44,565 nt of DNA from Anaerolineae bacterium (GCA_015486895.1 WFQT01000412.1:1-44565), one strand, 5' to 3'; counted from the stretch's first letter, positions 23,914 through 32,838 are shown. Made by a program: numbers and translations. The notes: generated by a model not told the origin, from the sequence alone.

Positions 23914-25355
23914 CAAGGGCGCCCTTCAATCACTCGTGGGAGTAGCATTCTCACCAATTTCGCAATCCGCTCCCCTGCCCGTCCATCTAAAGGCCCGCAC
24001 TCTGTTTCTCGAATACGTCGGCGACCATTTTCATCCATGGCAGGGTCCTCCAAGTACTGGTTGATCAACCTAATGCATTCCTCCGGACTGTGCGCTAGGC
24101 GTACGCCGCCACTTTCTAGAATGGAACGATAGTCTGTCCTCCGGTAAAAGCGGCGAACCGACAGGCCAGCCGGGACCCTTGCAGGCACATCATAATAAAT
24201 GTTGACGATGGGCTTGTCGAAAATGGCCGAGTCCACGGTCATCGTACCGCTTACATTGACCTGTACATCCTGATAGGCTAGAGTCGAGAGATGCATAGGT
24301 TCGTCTTCAAGGATAAGCTTTACGACAACACTCTCGTGTTCGGGACTGTTGTATGCAGCCTGACCAGGAGGTGGATAGACTGCCACCCCAGGATAGATCT
24401 GATGGATCAGCGGATGGCTGGAACCAAAACCGCGCGGATGACCACGCACCAAAAGTTGAGCTCCTCGCGCGAGTTTCCCGTCTCGTACAGCATCGGCCAG
24501 GGACTGAACAATATCAATCTCGTGCCCAATCAACGTCGGGGTAGCGCACGTGTAGACTACGAGCGGCCGCCCTGGATCCAATCCTATGCGTTGGAAGAAC
24601 TCTTTGCGCGGCAATCGATACGCCGGGTTCAGATGATGGTCAAATTGAGGTGACCCAGTAACATGTACTCTCTCAGGAGGAATCTCTGGGTACATGTGCA
24701 ACAAGAATCTTCGGGTTACCTCAGCCCAAACGAAATATGCATCGGCGTCAGGAAGGTGCTGGATCTTGGCGGCCAAGTTGTCTCTAGAACGGATCATTAC
24801 AGCCGTAGGAATGCCAAGGCTATTTGCAGCTTCAATTAGTACCATCTCACGCAAGCCTTCCGGCGAAAAACCAACCACAACCTTTGCTCCCCACTTACGA
24901 AGGAGCTCGCGGTACTGGCCCGCCACCGGATGACGCCGCAATGCTCGAGCGACTTTCTGCCTCAATGGTCGGGCCAAACCTAACCAACCTGCAAACCAAT
25001 GTGCAGCCAGCATCGCTCTAGCCTTTGTCAGACTGGCCACTCGTCGGAATCCGGGTCGAGGATGGCCCCTGTAGCTGCTGGCACGCAGCTTGACCCAAAA
25101 AGTGGTCGGATCGTAATATGACTTGCGGGTATAGTAAGCCTCCATGACCGTTCTGTGGAGTTGTGGATCGTCATGAGGGTCGAAGTCCAGTAATCGCCCT
25201 ATTTGCACACCCTCAGGCTGAGCTTGAAGAGAACCCTCGTACTGGTTCGGATCCACCAGCACAAGAACTTCTTCACCAGCCAGCCGTCGCCCCAATTCGC
25301 CATTGCGCACATTGCGCAAAGAAAGAAAACTATCGCAGCCAATGACGATGCTCAT
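23913..25355 (-). CDS. Second capsule-type GT-B glycosyltransferase
   Basis: A 480-residue protein whose ATG overlaps the stop of the KdsC::GmhA gene (ATGA). The N-terminal region is a Rossmann-like half (VVVGFSPEGLREMVLIEAAN, IPTAVMIRSRDNLAAKI). Middle and C-terminal parts carry MYPEIPPERVHVTGSPQFDH, LVVYTCATPTLIGHEIDIV, GAQLLVRGHPRGFGSSHPL and VQVNVSGTMTVDSAIFDKP. These are the GSPQFD, RxHP and SGTxxxDS/A motifs of capsule/CDP-glycerol-type GT-B enzymes. It is a distant paralogue of the neighbour at 22534-23913. Both lie at the end of the second nonulosonate module, so they are candidates for transferring its product. Confidence 0.75.
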   Translation of the reverse strand: MSIVIGCDSFLSLRNVRNGELGRRLAGEEVLVLVDPNQYEGSLQAQPEGVQIGRLLDFDPHDDPQLHRTVMEAYYTRKSYYDPTTFWVKLRASSYRGHPRPGFRRVASLTKARAMLAAHWFAGWLGLARPLRQKVARALRRHPVAGQYRELLRKWGAKVVVGFSPEGLREMVLIEAANSLGIPTAVMIRSRDNLAAKIQHLPDADAYFVWAEVTRRFLLHMYPEIPPERVHVTGSPQFDHHLNPAYRLPRKEFFQRIGLDPGRPLVVYTCATPTLIGHEIDIVQSLADAVRDGKLARGAQLLVRGHPRGFGSSHPLIHQIYPGVAVYPPPGQAAYNSPEHESVVVKLILEDEPMHLSTLAYQDVQVNVSGTMTVDSAIFDKPIVNIYYDVPARVPAGLSVRRFYRRTDYRSILESGGVRLAHSPEECIRLINQYLEDPAMDENGRRRIRETECGPLDGRAGERIAKLVRMLLPRVIEGRP

Positions 25356-26431
25356 AAAGTCGATCCGAGTCCACTCGTCAGCTCTGCTTCCACTATCTCA
25401 CAAATAGCGTGCCAAGCTAAAAGATGAAGTTCCTGAATGCGTGGCGTAGTTTCGGCGGGGGCGTGAAAACAAACAGACACGTGTTCCTTCATCTCTCCTC
25501 CATCCGCGCCTGTAAAGCCAATGGTCGTCGCTCCAAGCTCTCGACCAGCCTGCAAGCCACGTAGCACATTTGGCGAGCGCCCACTAGTACTGATACCCAC
25601 CACCACATCCCCTGGCCGGGCCAGGGCGCGCACCTGACGGGCAAAAACCTCAGCAAAACCCCAATCGTTACCGACAGCAGTCAGAACGGACGTGTCGGTG
25701 GTTAGAGCAAGGATCGGCCATGGTTCACTCTCCTGCAAAAAGCGGCCAACCAGTTCGCCAGCCACATGCTGAGCGTCGGCCGCACTGCCACCGTTACCAA
25801 ATATCAGAATCTTATGCCCGGTGCGGATGGCTCGGACAAAGGTCTGCGCTACCTGCACAAGTACCGGCAACGACTCATCCAACAGGCGCCTGTGTGAAGC
25901 CAAGCTATCCTCTACGATACGGCGCATATCCTCTTCCAATGCCCCAGCCCGTTCCCCATCTGTCTGTAATCTGCGCAGCAATGCTACTGCTTCTGCCACG
26001 GCTCCAGCGCCGCCGGGGTGAGAAAGAACACGGTGAGCGGCTGCTTTCGCTGCCGATGTCGCATTGGCTGGAGCCAGCCCCAGACCGACTTGTGACAATG
26101 CCGGTGCGTCGCGATCGCTATCGCCGATATAGCAAAATTTGTCAAGGGAAATGCCAATTTGATCGGACAGCGCTGTCAGAGCTAACAGCTTGTCTTTGGC
26201 GTCCCGCACGACGTGCTCAACACCGAAGCGCTTGGCGATCCGGTCAACCATTGTGTTGCTCTCAGCAGTGACGAGCACCACCGTCAGGCCAGATCGACGG
26301 GCCTGTGTAACAGCGTCCAGGTCATGAAAGCTAATCCGCTTTTCTTCTCTTCCAGAACTCTTCAAAAGGGCTATGCCATCTGTCAAGACACCGTCAATAT
26401 CCAGAGCCAACACCCGGATGCCTTTCACCAT
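25352..26431 (-). CDS. Fusion: KdsC-like HAD phosphatase :: GmhA-like sugar-phosphate isomerase
   Basis: A 359-residue two-domain protein. Residues 1-155 are a capless KdsC/NulO-phosphatase HAD domain: DIDGVLTDG at 11-19 has both catalytic Asp residues, VVLVTAES and RDAKDKLLAL follow, and GDSDRDAPAL at 103-112 is the Mg-binding motif. Residues about 160-355 are a SIS isomerase of the phosphoheptose isomerase (GmhA) type, with FGNGGSAADAQHVAGELVGR from 211, LTTDTSVLTAVGNDWGFAE and VVGISTSGRSPNVLRG. In family terms the first half removes phosphate from ulosonic acid phosphates (Kdo-8-P, Neu5Ac-9-P, Kdn-9-P) and the second interconverts ketose and aldose phosphates. The gene overlaps the SDR gene by seven bases and lies in the NeuB-NeuA module. 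The combination suggests a phosphorylated aldose precursor for that NeuB; this is inference. Confidence 0.88.
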   Translation of the reverse strand: MVKGIRVLALDIDGVLTDGIALLKSSGREEKRISFHDLDAVTQARRSGLTVVLVTAESNTMVDRIAKRFGVEHVVRDAKDKLLALTALSDQIGISLDKFCYIGDSDRDAPALSQVGLGLAPANATSAAKAAAHRVLSHPGGAGAVAEAVALLRRLQTDGERAGALEEDMRRIVEDSLASHRRLLDESLPVLVQVAQTFVRAIRTGHKILIFGNGGSAADAQHVAGELVGRFLQESEPWPILALTTDTSVLTAVGNDWGFAEVFARQVRALARPGDVVVGISTSGRSPNVLRGLQAGRELGATTIGFTGADGGEMKEHVSVCFHAPAETTPRIQELHLLAWHAICEIVEAELTSGLGSTL

Positions 26432-27270
26432 GCCGTGCGCCCCCCATCTACTACCAGATTGGCACCGGTCATGTAAGATGAGGCGTCCGAGACCAAGAAG
26501 ACTACAGCCGCTTTATACTCATCAACACGCGCCATCCGTCCCAAAGGAATGAGATTAGTCAAACGCCGCACAAAAGCTTCGTCCTGCCCGGCGTACACGC
26601 CGCCGGGCGATAGTGCATTGACCCGCACCCCCTTATCCGCCCAATAGGTAGCCAGGTAGCGTGTCAGGCCAATCAAGCCGTGCTTGACCACGGAATAGCT
26701 GACTGGCTTGACAGGCTGTTGATCATCAGGCAACCCCGGCTGACGGTAGATGCGCTGGTCAGGAGCGATCACGCCCAGATCAGAGGCAATGTTCAAGATA
26801 ACGCCTTTGCCCCGCCGGGCCATCTCTGTACCAATTACTTGACTGCACAGAAAAGCCCCCGTCAGGCCAACAGCAATATCTTGATTCCATACGTCCAGGG
26901 GAAAATGCTCCAGCCGGGTCCAGGGAACATCACTATGTGCCTCCATCTTGGGATTACGTGCAGCGTTGTTGATCAAAATATCGACTCTCCCAAAAGAACT
27001 AAGAATTTGGTCAAGCATGTCACGAACCGCTGCTGGTTGTGTGATATCCGTGTGGATGCCCGTTGCTCGAACGCCAAAGATCTTTCCGATTTCCGCCGCT
27101 AGCGACCGCGCCTTTTCGCCGTTGATATCAACCAGTACGGGAATTCCACCCATCTCGGCGATGGCCTCAGCGTGACGCACCCCTAACAGGCCAGCCCCGC
27201 CCGTGATCACCGCCACACGACCAGTAAGGTCGAATTGACTACGTACACTTACTGCCCGCTCGCCTCTCAT
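26425..27270 (-). CDS. Short-chain dehydrogenase/reductase in the nonulosonate module (PtmA-like)
   Basis: A 281-residue classical SDR. It has VAVITGGAGLLGVRHAEAI for cofactor binding, VDILINNAARNPKMEAHSD (the NNA motif), ILNIASDLGVIAPDQR with the catalytic Ser, and YSVVKHGLIGLTRYLATYW with the YxxxK pair. It ends SDASSYMTGANLVVDGGRTA. The ATG overlaps the NeuB stop (ATGA), and its own stop lies inside the start of the KdsC::GmhA gene. Similar SDRs (the PtmA type) accompany legionaminic or related nonulosonic acid genes in Campylobacter-like loci, where the step is an oxidation/reduction on the sugar. The substrate here is not determinable. Confidence 0.88.
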   Translation of the reverse strand: MRGERAVSVRSQFDLTGRVAVITGGAGLLGVRHAEAIAEMGGIPVLVDINGEKARSLAAEIGKIFGVRATGIHTDITQPAAVRDMLDQILSSFGRVDILINNAARNPKMEAHSDVPWTRLEHFPLDVWNQDIAVGLTGAFLCSQVIGTEMARRGKGVILNIASDLGVIAPDQRIYRQPGLPDDQQPVKPVSYSVVKHGLIGLTRYLATYWADKGVRVNALSPGGVYAGQDEAFVRRLTNLIPLGRMARVDEYKAAVVFLVSDASSYMTGANLVVDGGRTAW

Positions 27271-28139
27271 AGACCAACTCGACGAAGTTTTTTCATTATC
27301 GGGATTTCACTGGGCCAGACACGTTTTACCCCGTCGCCCATCGCCTTCTCGACAGCCCGGATATCCTTGACTAACCGTCGGAAGCCTTGCGGTTCTACAG
27401 ACGCCGCCTGGTCACTACCCCACATAGCCCTGTCCAGGGTGATGTGCCGCTCAACCATACACGCTCCTAAAGCAACGGCTGCCACCGATGTAGCGAGCCC
27501 AACCTCGTGCCCAGAGTAGCCCACAGGCACACCGTAGCGTTTTCGCAGACTCTGTATCGTGCGAAGATTGAGTTCCTCAGCTTTGGATGGATATGTGCTG
27601 GTGCAGTGCAGTATAACCAGATCGTCTTTGCCCAACACTTCAACAGCATGATCGATCTGCTCGAGTGTGCTCATGCCGGTGGATAAAATAATGGGACGGC
27701 CGTACTTACGATGATGTCGCAGTAAATTATCATCTGTCAGCGACGCCGAGGCTATTTTGTAGCATGGTGGGTCGAACTGTTCGATGAAGTCCACAGATCC
27801 CTCATCCCAGCAGGAAGCATACCACATGATACCCTTTTCGCGACAGTAGCGGTCAATTTCCTCGTACTCTTGCTGTCCAAATTCCAACCCTCGTTTCAGG
27901 TCCCCGTTGGTAGTACCAAAGGGGCTCTCGCGAGGGCGAGCCAGATCCCCAGGAGTATACACTACTTCAACCGTACGCTTTTGGAACTTGACCGCGTTAC
28001 AGCCAGCTTCCGCCGCAGCGTCGATCAATTTCTTGGCAATCTGCAAATCGCCATTGTGGTTGATGCCAATCTCGGCAACGATGAAAGCTGGTTGTCCATC
28101 ACCGACGAGATAATCACCGATCCGCACTACGTTGCTCAT
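27267..28139 (-). CDS. neuB: NeuB-family nonulosonic acid synthase, short form without SAF domain
   Basis: A 290-residue protein consisting only of the TIM-barrel NeuB domain. FIVAEIGINHNGDLQIAKKL, AGCNAVKFQKRTVEVVYT, PCYKIASASLTDDNLLRH, PIILSTGMSTLEQIDHAVEV, LHCTSTYPSKAEELNL and VPVGYSGHEVGLATSVAAVA are all family hallmarks. The enzyme condenses PEP with an aldose (ManNAc, ManNAc-6-P, mannose-6-P or a bacillosamine derivative) to a C9 ulosonic acid. The C-terminal SAF/antifreeze-like domain of canonical NeuB is absent (the second NeuB in this window has it). GGAGG seven bases before the ATG gives a strong start. The following genes are the SDR and the KdsC::GmhA fusion. A phosphorylated substrate is likely because a KdsC-type phosphatase is encoded next to it, but this remains to be shown. 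Confidence 0.92.
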   Translation of the reverse strand: MSNVVRIGDYLVGDGQPAFIVAEIGINHNGDLQIAKKLIDAAAEAGCNAVKFQKRTVEVVYTPGDLARPRESPFGTTNGDLKRGLEFGQQEYEEIDRYCREKGIMWYASCWDEGSVDFIEQFDPPCYKIASASLTDDNLLRHHRKYGRPIILSTGMSTLEQIDHAVEVLGKDDLVILHCTSTYPSKAEELNLRTIQSLRKRYGVPVGYSGHEVGLATSVAAVALGACMVERHITLDRAMWGSDQAASVEPQGFRRLVKDIRAVEKAMGDGVKRVWPSEIPIMKKLRRVGL

Positions 28140-28157
28140 GATCTTTCCTCCTAGATC

Positions 28158-28931
28158 TCAGACTGGATAACGGCCGGGGGTGCGGCTTTCCTCTAACGGC
28201 AAGCCGCTTTCCAGACGTCCTAAGGCCTCTTCAATAGCTGGAATATCCTCAGGGTAATCCAATTCGAAGAGCGGATCATCCACGACAAAAGGAATGGCAC
28301 GATCACCCCACATGGAATTCTTTTCCAGGACGGCACGCGGCCGAACGACGTCTACGTAACCATTCTGCCAATAGACCAACGGTAATTGCTGACGCGGCAA
28401 TGACTGACAATCAGGTATCCCTTCGATACGTAGCAATGGTTCCAAGTAGCCTTCTGACGTAATCCGCCACATCTTGTAAGGCGTTTGCAATGCCAGGCTG
28501 ACCGACCGCACGGCATCAGCTTCGGGATGCATAGCCAATAGCTCAATCGCCCGCTCAATCAACTCCACCCGGCGTACTGGCTGGGTGGGGCGCAAGTGAA
28601 CGACTAAATCGGGCACGTAGCTTTCATGGTCCCGCAGCCAGGTCAGAGCATGGCTGAAAACGTCGATGTCGGGCGATAGGTCCTGGGCGTATTCAGCCGG
28701 GCGCATGAAAGGCACCTCCGCTCCCCACTGCCGGGCCACCTCAGCAATCTCCTCGTCGTCAGTGGAGACAATCACGCGGTCAATGCGCTCCGAAGCCTGA
28801 GCCTGTAAGATGGAATAAGCAATCAGCGGCTTGCCAGCAATGGGTAAGATGTTCTTGCGCAGAATGCCCTTGGACCCGCCGCGAGCGGGGATAAGAGCAA
28901 GGACAGAAAAAAGCTTGAACTTGTTATTCAC
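28158..28931 (-). CDS. neuA: CMP-nonulosonate cytidylyltransferase (NeuA family), copy 1
   Basis: A 257-residue nucleotidyltransferase starting at a GTG at 28931. It has ALIPARGGSKGILRKNIL, the CTP-binding loop of acylneuraminate cytidylyltransferases. RVIVSTDDEEIAEVARQWG, VVHLRPTQPVRRVELIERAI and WQNGYVDVVRPRAVLEKNS follow. FELDYPEDIPAIEEAL carries the late Asp that binds metal. It would activate the ulosonic acid made by the adjacent NeuB to its CMP form. The gene lies 18 bases before that NeuB gene in the transcribed order and forms a module with the SDR and KdsC::GmhA genes. Confidence 0.9.
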   Translation of the reverse strand: MNNKFKLFSVLALIPARGGSKGILRKNILPIAGKPLIAYSILQAQASERIDRVIVSTDDEEIAEVARQWGAEVPFMRPAEYAQDLSPDIDVFSHALTWLRDHESYVPDLVVHLRPTQPVRRVELIERAIELLAMHPEADAVRSVSLALQTPYKMWRITSEGYLEPLLRIEGIPDCQSLPRQQLPLVYWQNGYVDVVRPRAVLEKNSMWGDRAIPFVVDDPLFELDYPEDIPAIEEALGRLESGLPLEESRTPGRYPV

Positions 28932-28933
28932 AG

Positions 28934-29786
28934 TTACGTACCTCGAAAACTCGTCACGAACTCCTCAATGCTATAGATCTGCGGAAACTGTTCGAGTGGC
29001 AACTTGCTCCGACTGCAAATGCAATGCTTGTAACTTATCTGATGCACCATAAAGCCGTACTCTTTCAACAGTAACTCCGCCAATTCCGAGAGAGAACTGT
29101 CAACCTGCCCGAGTTTCCTTCCGTGAACTTCCAGAAGTAAGACCAGTCGTGGATTCTTGGGTACCAGCCTTTCCATGCCTTTCAGAACCTCGACCTCGTA
29201 TCCTTCGCAGTCCACCTTAATTGCATCAACCCGATCTAGCTCATCATCCAGACGGATCACAGGCACTTCTGCTGTCCCCCCCCCCGATCTTCCTGCCAGG
29301 TTGGGCAATGCTTCCGGTCAGCATTCCGCGCGGTATTATTGCCTTTCCAGGAACCGAACCGACGACTGCACATTTAGCCACGACATTTGTGAGATGATTA
29401 GCCTGTACACTCTTCTCCAAAAGGTCAAAATAATGCGGAACGGCCTCATAAGCAAATACTCTTCCTTCATTCCCTACCAGCGACGCCATTTCTATCGTGT
29501 AGTCACCCACATGGGCGCCTACATCACAGCAAAACCACCCCGGTTCAAGAAGAGGAAGAAAAACTCGGCGCACTGGCATTTCCGTTCCCTCACGTAACCG
29601 CTTCCGCATTCCAGGGCCATCCGCAAGGCGCATCCAGAGCTTGTAGGGACCAGTTATCTCATTGTAGGAAACCGTATACTCTCTGGGGCGATTATAAAAA
29701 GCGCGATAATACCACTCTTTAGCCTTCCGCATCCTATAACCACCGAAAAGCCTCTGGCGAAAACCTCTCACATAATGCCTCAACAT
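28934..29786 (-). pseudogene. FkbM-family methyltransferase split by a frameshift at a ten-G tract
   Basis: The N-terminal part starts at 29786 and includes GWFCCDVGAHVGDYTIEMA (SAM motif I) and GRVFAYEAVPHYFDLLEKSV. The frame is lost after KIGGG. The C-terminal part, in a neighbouring frame, reads TAEVPVIRLDDELDRVDAIK, VDCEGYEVEVLKGMERLV, and so on to 28934. These are FkbM hallmarks (KxDxEGxE). The junction is a run of exactly ten G on the minus strand (29285-29276). With nine (or twelve) G the reading frame would be continuous and the protein about 283 residues, a normal size for the family. This could be phase variation by slipped-strand mispairing, as in glycan loci of other bacteria, or a sequencing error in a homopolymer. 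Glycan O-methylation is the likely role. Confidence 0.85.
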
Positions 29787-29837
29787 GTCTCCACTCTCCT
29801 ATGTTCACTCCTACGTTCAGACGAGAGCCCACCTTAG

Positions 29838-30893
29838 TTACTCGCCTGCTATCTCCACAGCATGCCCCGACCGGAGCGAAGCCTCGGCCGCCAGCGAGAT
29901 TTTCAGGCTGCGAACTCCTTCGCGCAGATCCACCAGTGGTTGTTCCTCGCCGCGCAAGCAAGCCAGAAAATGCTCAAGTTCGTCCATGAACATCCGATTA
30001 CGGTCGAACCCTTCGAATCGCTGGATTTGCACGATGCGTGTAGCCCGTTCGTAGAATGCGGTCTGGTTGGCGTAATAGTCGTAGCGCACTTTGCCCGCAT
30101 CGCCAATGACCTCGCATACCCGCTGGGGCGGCCGTTGCAGGTAATCCAGGTGAACATGCACTGGCAAGGGGCGACCATCGTATTCACACTGCAAGAGTAC
30201 GCTCACCGAGTCCTCCACATCAACTTCCAATTCGCTCAGGTGTCCACCCACCGCAAACACTCGCCTGGGCATCCCAAACAGCCACAGGACGTAATCAATC
30301 TCGTGCGTCTGGATGTGCAAGCACCCACCTCCCAAATCCCGCCGGGCAGGGTGGGTTTTTCGGTAATCTTCGTAGGGATGCCAATCGGGCAAATACTCAC
30401 CATTCACGATGTGGGCGGCAACCAGTCGCCCCAGACGTCCCTCGTCAATCAGCGATTTGACCCATCGTAAACCCGGATGAAAGCGGAACTGGTAGGCCAC
30501 AAACGCCACCAGTCCCTTGTGTTCCACGAGTTCGACCAGTTCATCAACGCCCTCCAACGAATGAGAAAGGGGCTTCTCGATGAAGAGATGACAACCCGCT
30601 CGTGCCGCAGCCAGGGCGACCGGCAGGTGCAGGGCGTTGGGATTGGTCACAAAGACAGCATCGGGCTGTTCTGACAGCGCGTCCTCCAGATTGCTAAAGG
30701 AACGGATGTTGTATGTCGTTTCCAGGTCGGTCCCCGGTCTCACTGTCATATCCGGGTTGAGCACCGGGCTCTGGCCCCGGCTGCGATAGGCCAGGATTTC
30801 CACATTGTCACCCAACAGCGCCCGCAGGTTGCGTACGTGGCGCTGGCCGATGGAACCAAGGCCAGCAAAGAGCACCTTGAGATGATACTTCAT
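29838..30893 (-). CDS. Gfo/Idh/MocA-family sugar oxidoreductase
   Basis: A 351-residue two-domain oxidoreductase. VLFAGLGSIGQRHVRNLRAL gives the NAD(P)-binding Rossmann motif, and QPDAVFVTNPNALHLPVALA and GCHLFIEKPLSHSLEGVDEL, with the conserved Glu-Lys-Pro, follow. In the C-terminal domain YQFRFHPGLRWVKSLIDEG and GGGCLHIQTHEIDYVLWLFG provide the Gly-Gly-x-x-x-x-x-x-x-H-x-x-D/E pattern near the active site. Members oxidise or epimerise sugar hydroxyls, often of nucleotide sugars in polysaccharide loci. The ATG overlaps the NeuA copy 2 stop (ATGA). It is the closest relative in the window of the fragment at 12030-12320. Confidence 0.9.
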   Translation of the reverse strand: MKYHLKVLFAGLGSIGQRHVRNLRALLGDNVEILAYRSRGQSPVLNPDMTVRPGTDLETTYNIRSFSNLEDALSEQPDAVFVTNPNALHLPVALAAARAGCHLFIEKPLSHSLEGVDELVELVEHKGLVAFVAYQFRFHPGLRWVKSLIDEGRLGRLVAAHIVNGEYLPDWHPYEDYRKTHPARRDLGGGCLHIQTHEIDYVLWLFGMPRRVFAVGGHLSELEVDVEDSVSVLLQCEYDGRPLPVHVHLDYLQRPPQRVCEVIGDAGKVRYDYYANQTAFYERATRIVQIQRFEGFDRNRMFMDELEHFLACLRGEEQPLVDLREGVRSLKISLAAEASLRSGHAVEIAGE

Positions 30894-31639
30894 AAATTTT
30901 CTCCGCTTTTGGGAAGCCCAGGGGCTCCTGCGCCGTTCTTTCGCCTATCCAAAAGCCAAGCTGCCAGCTCCAGATCAAAGTAAGTATCTATGTCTATCGA
31001 GTCAGCAGGATCCATCATGTACGGCACCACTTGCGAACCGTAGAAAGTCTCTTGCTCCACAATCACGTCTGCCCGAGTGACCAACACGGCCGGGCCATTG
31101 CGTGCATACAGAACAGGAACTTCCTGCCGCCTATAGCGGTCGAAAGGCACAGACACCTGCCAGAAATCTTCAAGACATCCATCCACAAGACGCATGACGG
31201 AGTACGGACTGTAACGATGCGGCACTTGCACAACACTGACTACGGTCTCAGCACCACTCCGCAGCAACAGGTCTACAGCCTCATCAATATGCTGCGCCCG
31301 GCGTAACGGCGAGGTGGGTTGTAGTAAGACCAGTACGTCCGCCTGCCACCCCTCGTGCTCAATTAGCCAGCGGATGGCATGTTGGGCTACAGCCAGGCTG
31401 GGTGTGTCGTCACGCGCCAGTTCACTCGGTCGCACGAATGGTACTTCCACGCCACAGTCACGCCCCACTTCAGCGATGACCTCGTCGTCCGTGGAGAGGA
31501 TAACGCGAGTCAAATACTGGCTTTGCAAAGCCGCCTCGCATGTATAAGCCAGGAGCGGCCGTCCAGCCAACCTAGCGATATTTTTGTGCGGGATACTTTT
31601 CGATCCCCCTCGCGCAGGGATCAAGCCGAGAATTTTCAT
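30890..31639 (-). CDS. neuA: CMP-nonulosonate cytidylyltransferase (NeuA family), copy 2
   Basis: The ATG at 31639 (MKILGLIPARGGSKSIPHKN) overlaps the NeuC stop (TGATG), giving 249 residues. Signature segments are RVILSTDDEVIAEVGRDCGV, VLVLLQPTSPLRRAQHIDEA and VPVLYARNGPAVLVTRADVI, with PADSIDIDTYFDLELAAWLL near the end. It differs clearly from copy 1 at 28158-28931. The order NeuB (SAF form), NeuC, NeuA is the standard bacterial sialic acid set, so this copy probably activates that product. It is followed, with an ATGA overlap, by a Gfo/Idh oxidoreductase that could modify the sugar or its precursor. Confidence 0.9.
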   Translation of the reverse strand: MKILGLIPARGGSKSIPHKNIARLAGRPLLAYTCEAALQSQYLTRVILSTDDEVIAEVGRDCGVEVPFVRPSELARDDTPSLAVAQHAIRWLIEHEGWQADVLVLLQPTSPLRRAQHIDEAVDLLLRSGAETVVSVVQVPHRYSPYSVMRLVDGCLEDFWQVSVPFDRYRRQEVPVLYARNGPAVLVTRADVIVEQETFYGSQVVPYMMDPADSIDIDTYFDLELAAWLLDRRKNGAGAPGLPKSGENL

Positions 31640-32793
31640 CAATACGTCATCCGTTTCTGCACTTCCCACGAACAGGTAGATAAAATGTCGGCGATGCGCT
31701 CGCCAGCATGACCATCTCCATAGATATGCTCAGAGGGATAACGTCCGTGATCTAATTGCCGTTGGATGGCCTCGATAATCTGTTCGCGATCGTAATCCAC
31801 GTCGATGACGTTGCTGCCCCGCTCCCGTCCCATCTGGCGTGTACCGATGTTTACAGCAGGTAGGCCCAGGAATGCTCCCTCACGAATGGCGGAACTGGAA
31901 TTGCCTACCATGCAAGCACTGCGCATCATCAAGCGAATGAAAGTTTCAACAGGAAAGTTTTTGTAGAATCGAATATAGTCGTGACGATAGTGCTCACGGA
32001 ACTTACGCATCCCTCTGGCGATATCTTCGGCACCAGCATCTACATTAGGCCAAAGCATGACGGTCGGCACCTGCAATTCATGGAGAGCCATCAAGGTTTC
32101 GGTGATCTGATGCTCCCCTTGACCATATTCGGTGGTAACGGGGTATTGAGCCACAAGCAAAAATGGTTCATCCAAATTGATATGACCTCCGACACCCTCA
32201 TACTCCAACCAGGCTCGTTCCGGCAGCCGGCCATCATTGCTAACGACCTCCGCTATCAAATCAATACGAGGGCAACCTACCACGTGTACCGTAGCCGGAT
32301 CTTCGCCCATGCGGATAATTCGCTCGGCGGCAGACCGGTTGGCAGGAAAATGAATATGAGCCAGTTTGGTTACCGCATGACGCACACTCTCGTCAATAGT
32401 CCCGGTAACCTCCCCACCCATTGTGTGCGCCAAAGGGATATTCATGTAAACAGCCGCAATGGCAGTGGCCATTGTCTCAAAGCGGTCTCCCACAGTTAGC
32501 ACTACATCCGGCTTGAGTCTATCGAAAATTGTGGGTAACTCCAAAAGCCCCAGGCCTGTTGATTTGGCCATCGTCGCAGGTGTCTCGCCCTCGATGATCA
32601 TATGCACTCTGGCATCTGGCTTGAAGCCATCAGCCTCGATGACTTCTACAACCGAGCCAAACCGGTCCAGCAATGCAGAAGCCCCAACAACCAACTGTAG
32701 CTCCAGATCAGGGTGAGCCTGAATGGCGCGCATAGCGCTCTTGATGCTTCCATAATTTGCCCGACTGCCGACTACAACACATACTTTGCGCAC
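31639..32793 (-). CDS. neuC: UDP-N-acetylglucosamine 2-epimerase, hydrolysing (NeuC type)
   Basis: I place the start at the GTG at 32793, five bases after GGAGG and matching the usual M-R/K-K-V-x-V-V-x-G-S-R-A-x-Y start; a GTG at 32808 is an alternative. The 384-residue product has VCVVVGSRANYGSIKSAM, VVLTVGDRFETMATAIAAV and IPLAHTMGGEVTGTIDES. HVVGCPRIDLIAEVV, MVGNSSSAIREGAFLGLPAV and NIGTRQMGRERGSNVIDV follow, and it ends near YGDGHAGERIADIL. The NeuC group converts UDP-GlcNAc (or a di-N-acetyl-bacillosamine analogue) to free ManNAc-type sugar and UDP. It feeds the SAF-form NeuB encoded just upstream. Confidence 0.92.
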   Translation of the reverse strand: MRKVCVVVGSRANYGSIKSAMRAIQAHPDLELQLVVGASALLDRFGSVVEVIEADGFKPDARVHMIIEGETPATMAKSTGLGLLELPTIFDRLKPDVVLTVGDRFETMATAIAAVYMNIPLAHTMGGEVTGTIDESVRHAVTKLAHIHFPANRSAAERIIRMGEDPATVHVVGCPRIDLIAEVVSNDGRLPERAWLEYEGVGGHINLDEPFLLVAQYPVTTEYGQGEHQITETLMALHELQVPTVMLWPNVDAGAEDIARGMRKFREHYRHDYIRFYKNFPVETFIRLMMRSACMVGNSSSAIREGAFLGLPAVNIGTRQMGRERGSNVIDVDYDREQIIEAIQRQLDHGRYPSEHIYGDGHAGERIADILSTCSWEVQKRMTY

Positions 32794-32838
32794 AAACCCC
32801 TCCGTCACATTTGCACAGATTGGGTAGACGTACCCGCT

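Noticed and set aside
29244..29786. Two separate small genes in the FkbM region
   Set aside because: Both halves match consecutive parts of one FkbM methyltransferase and are separated only by a homopolymer frameshift.
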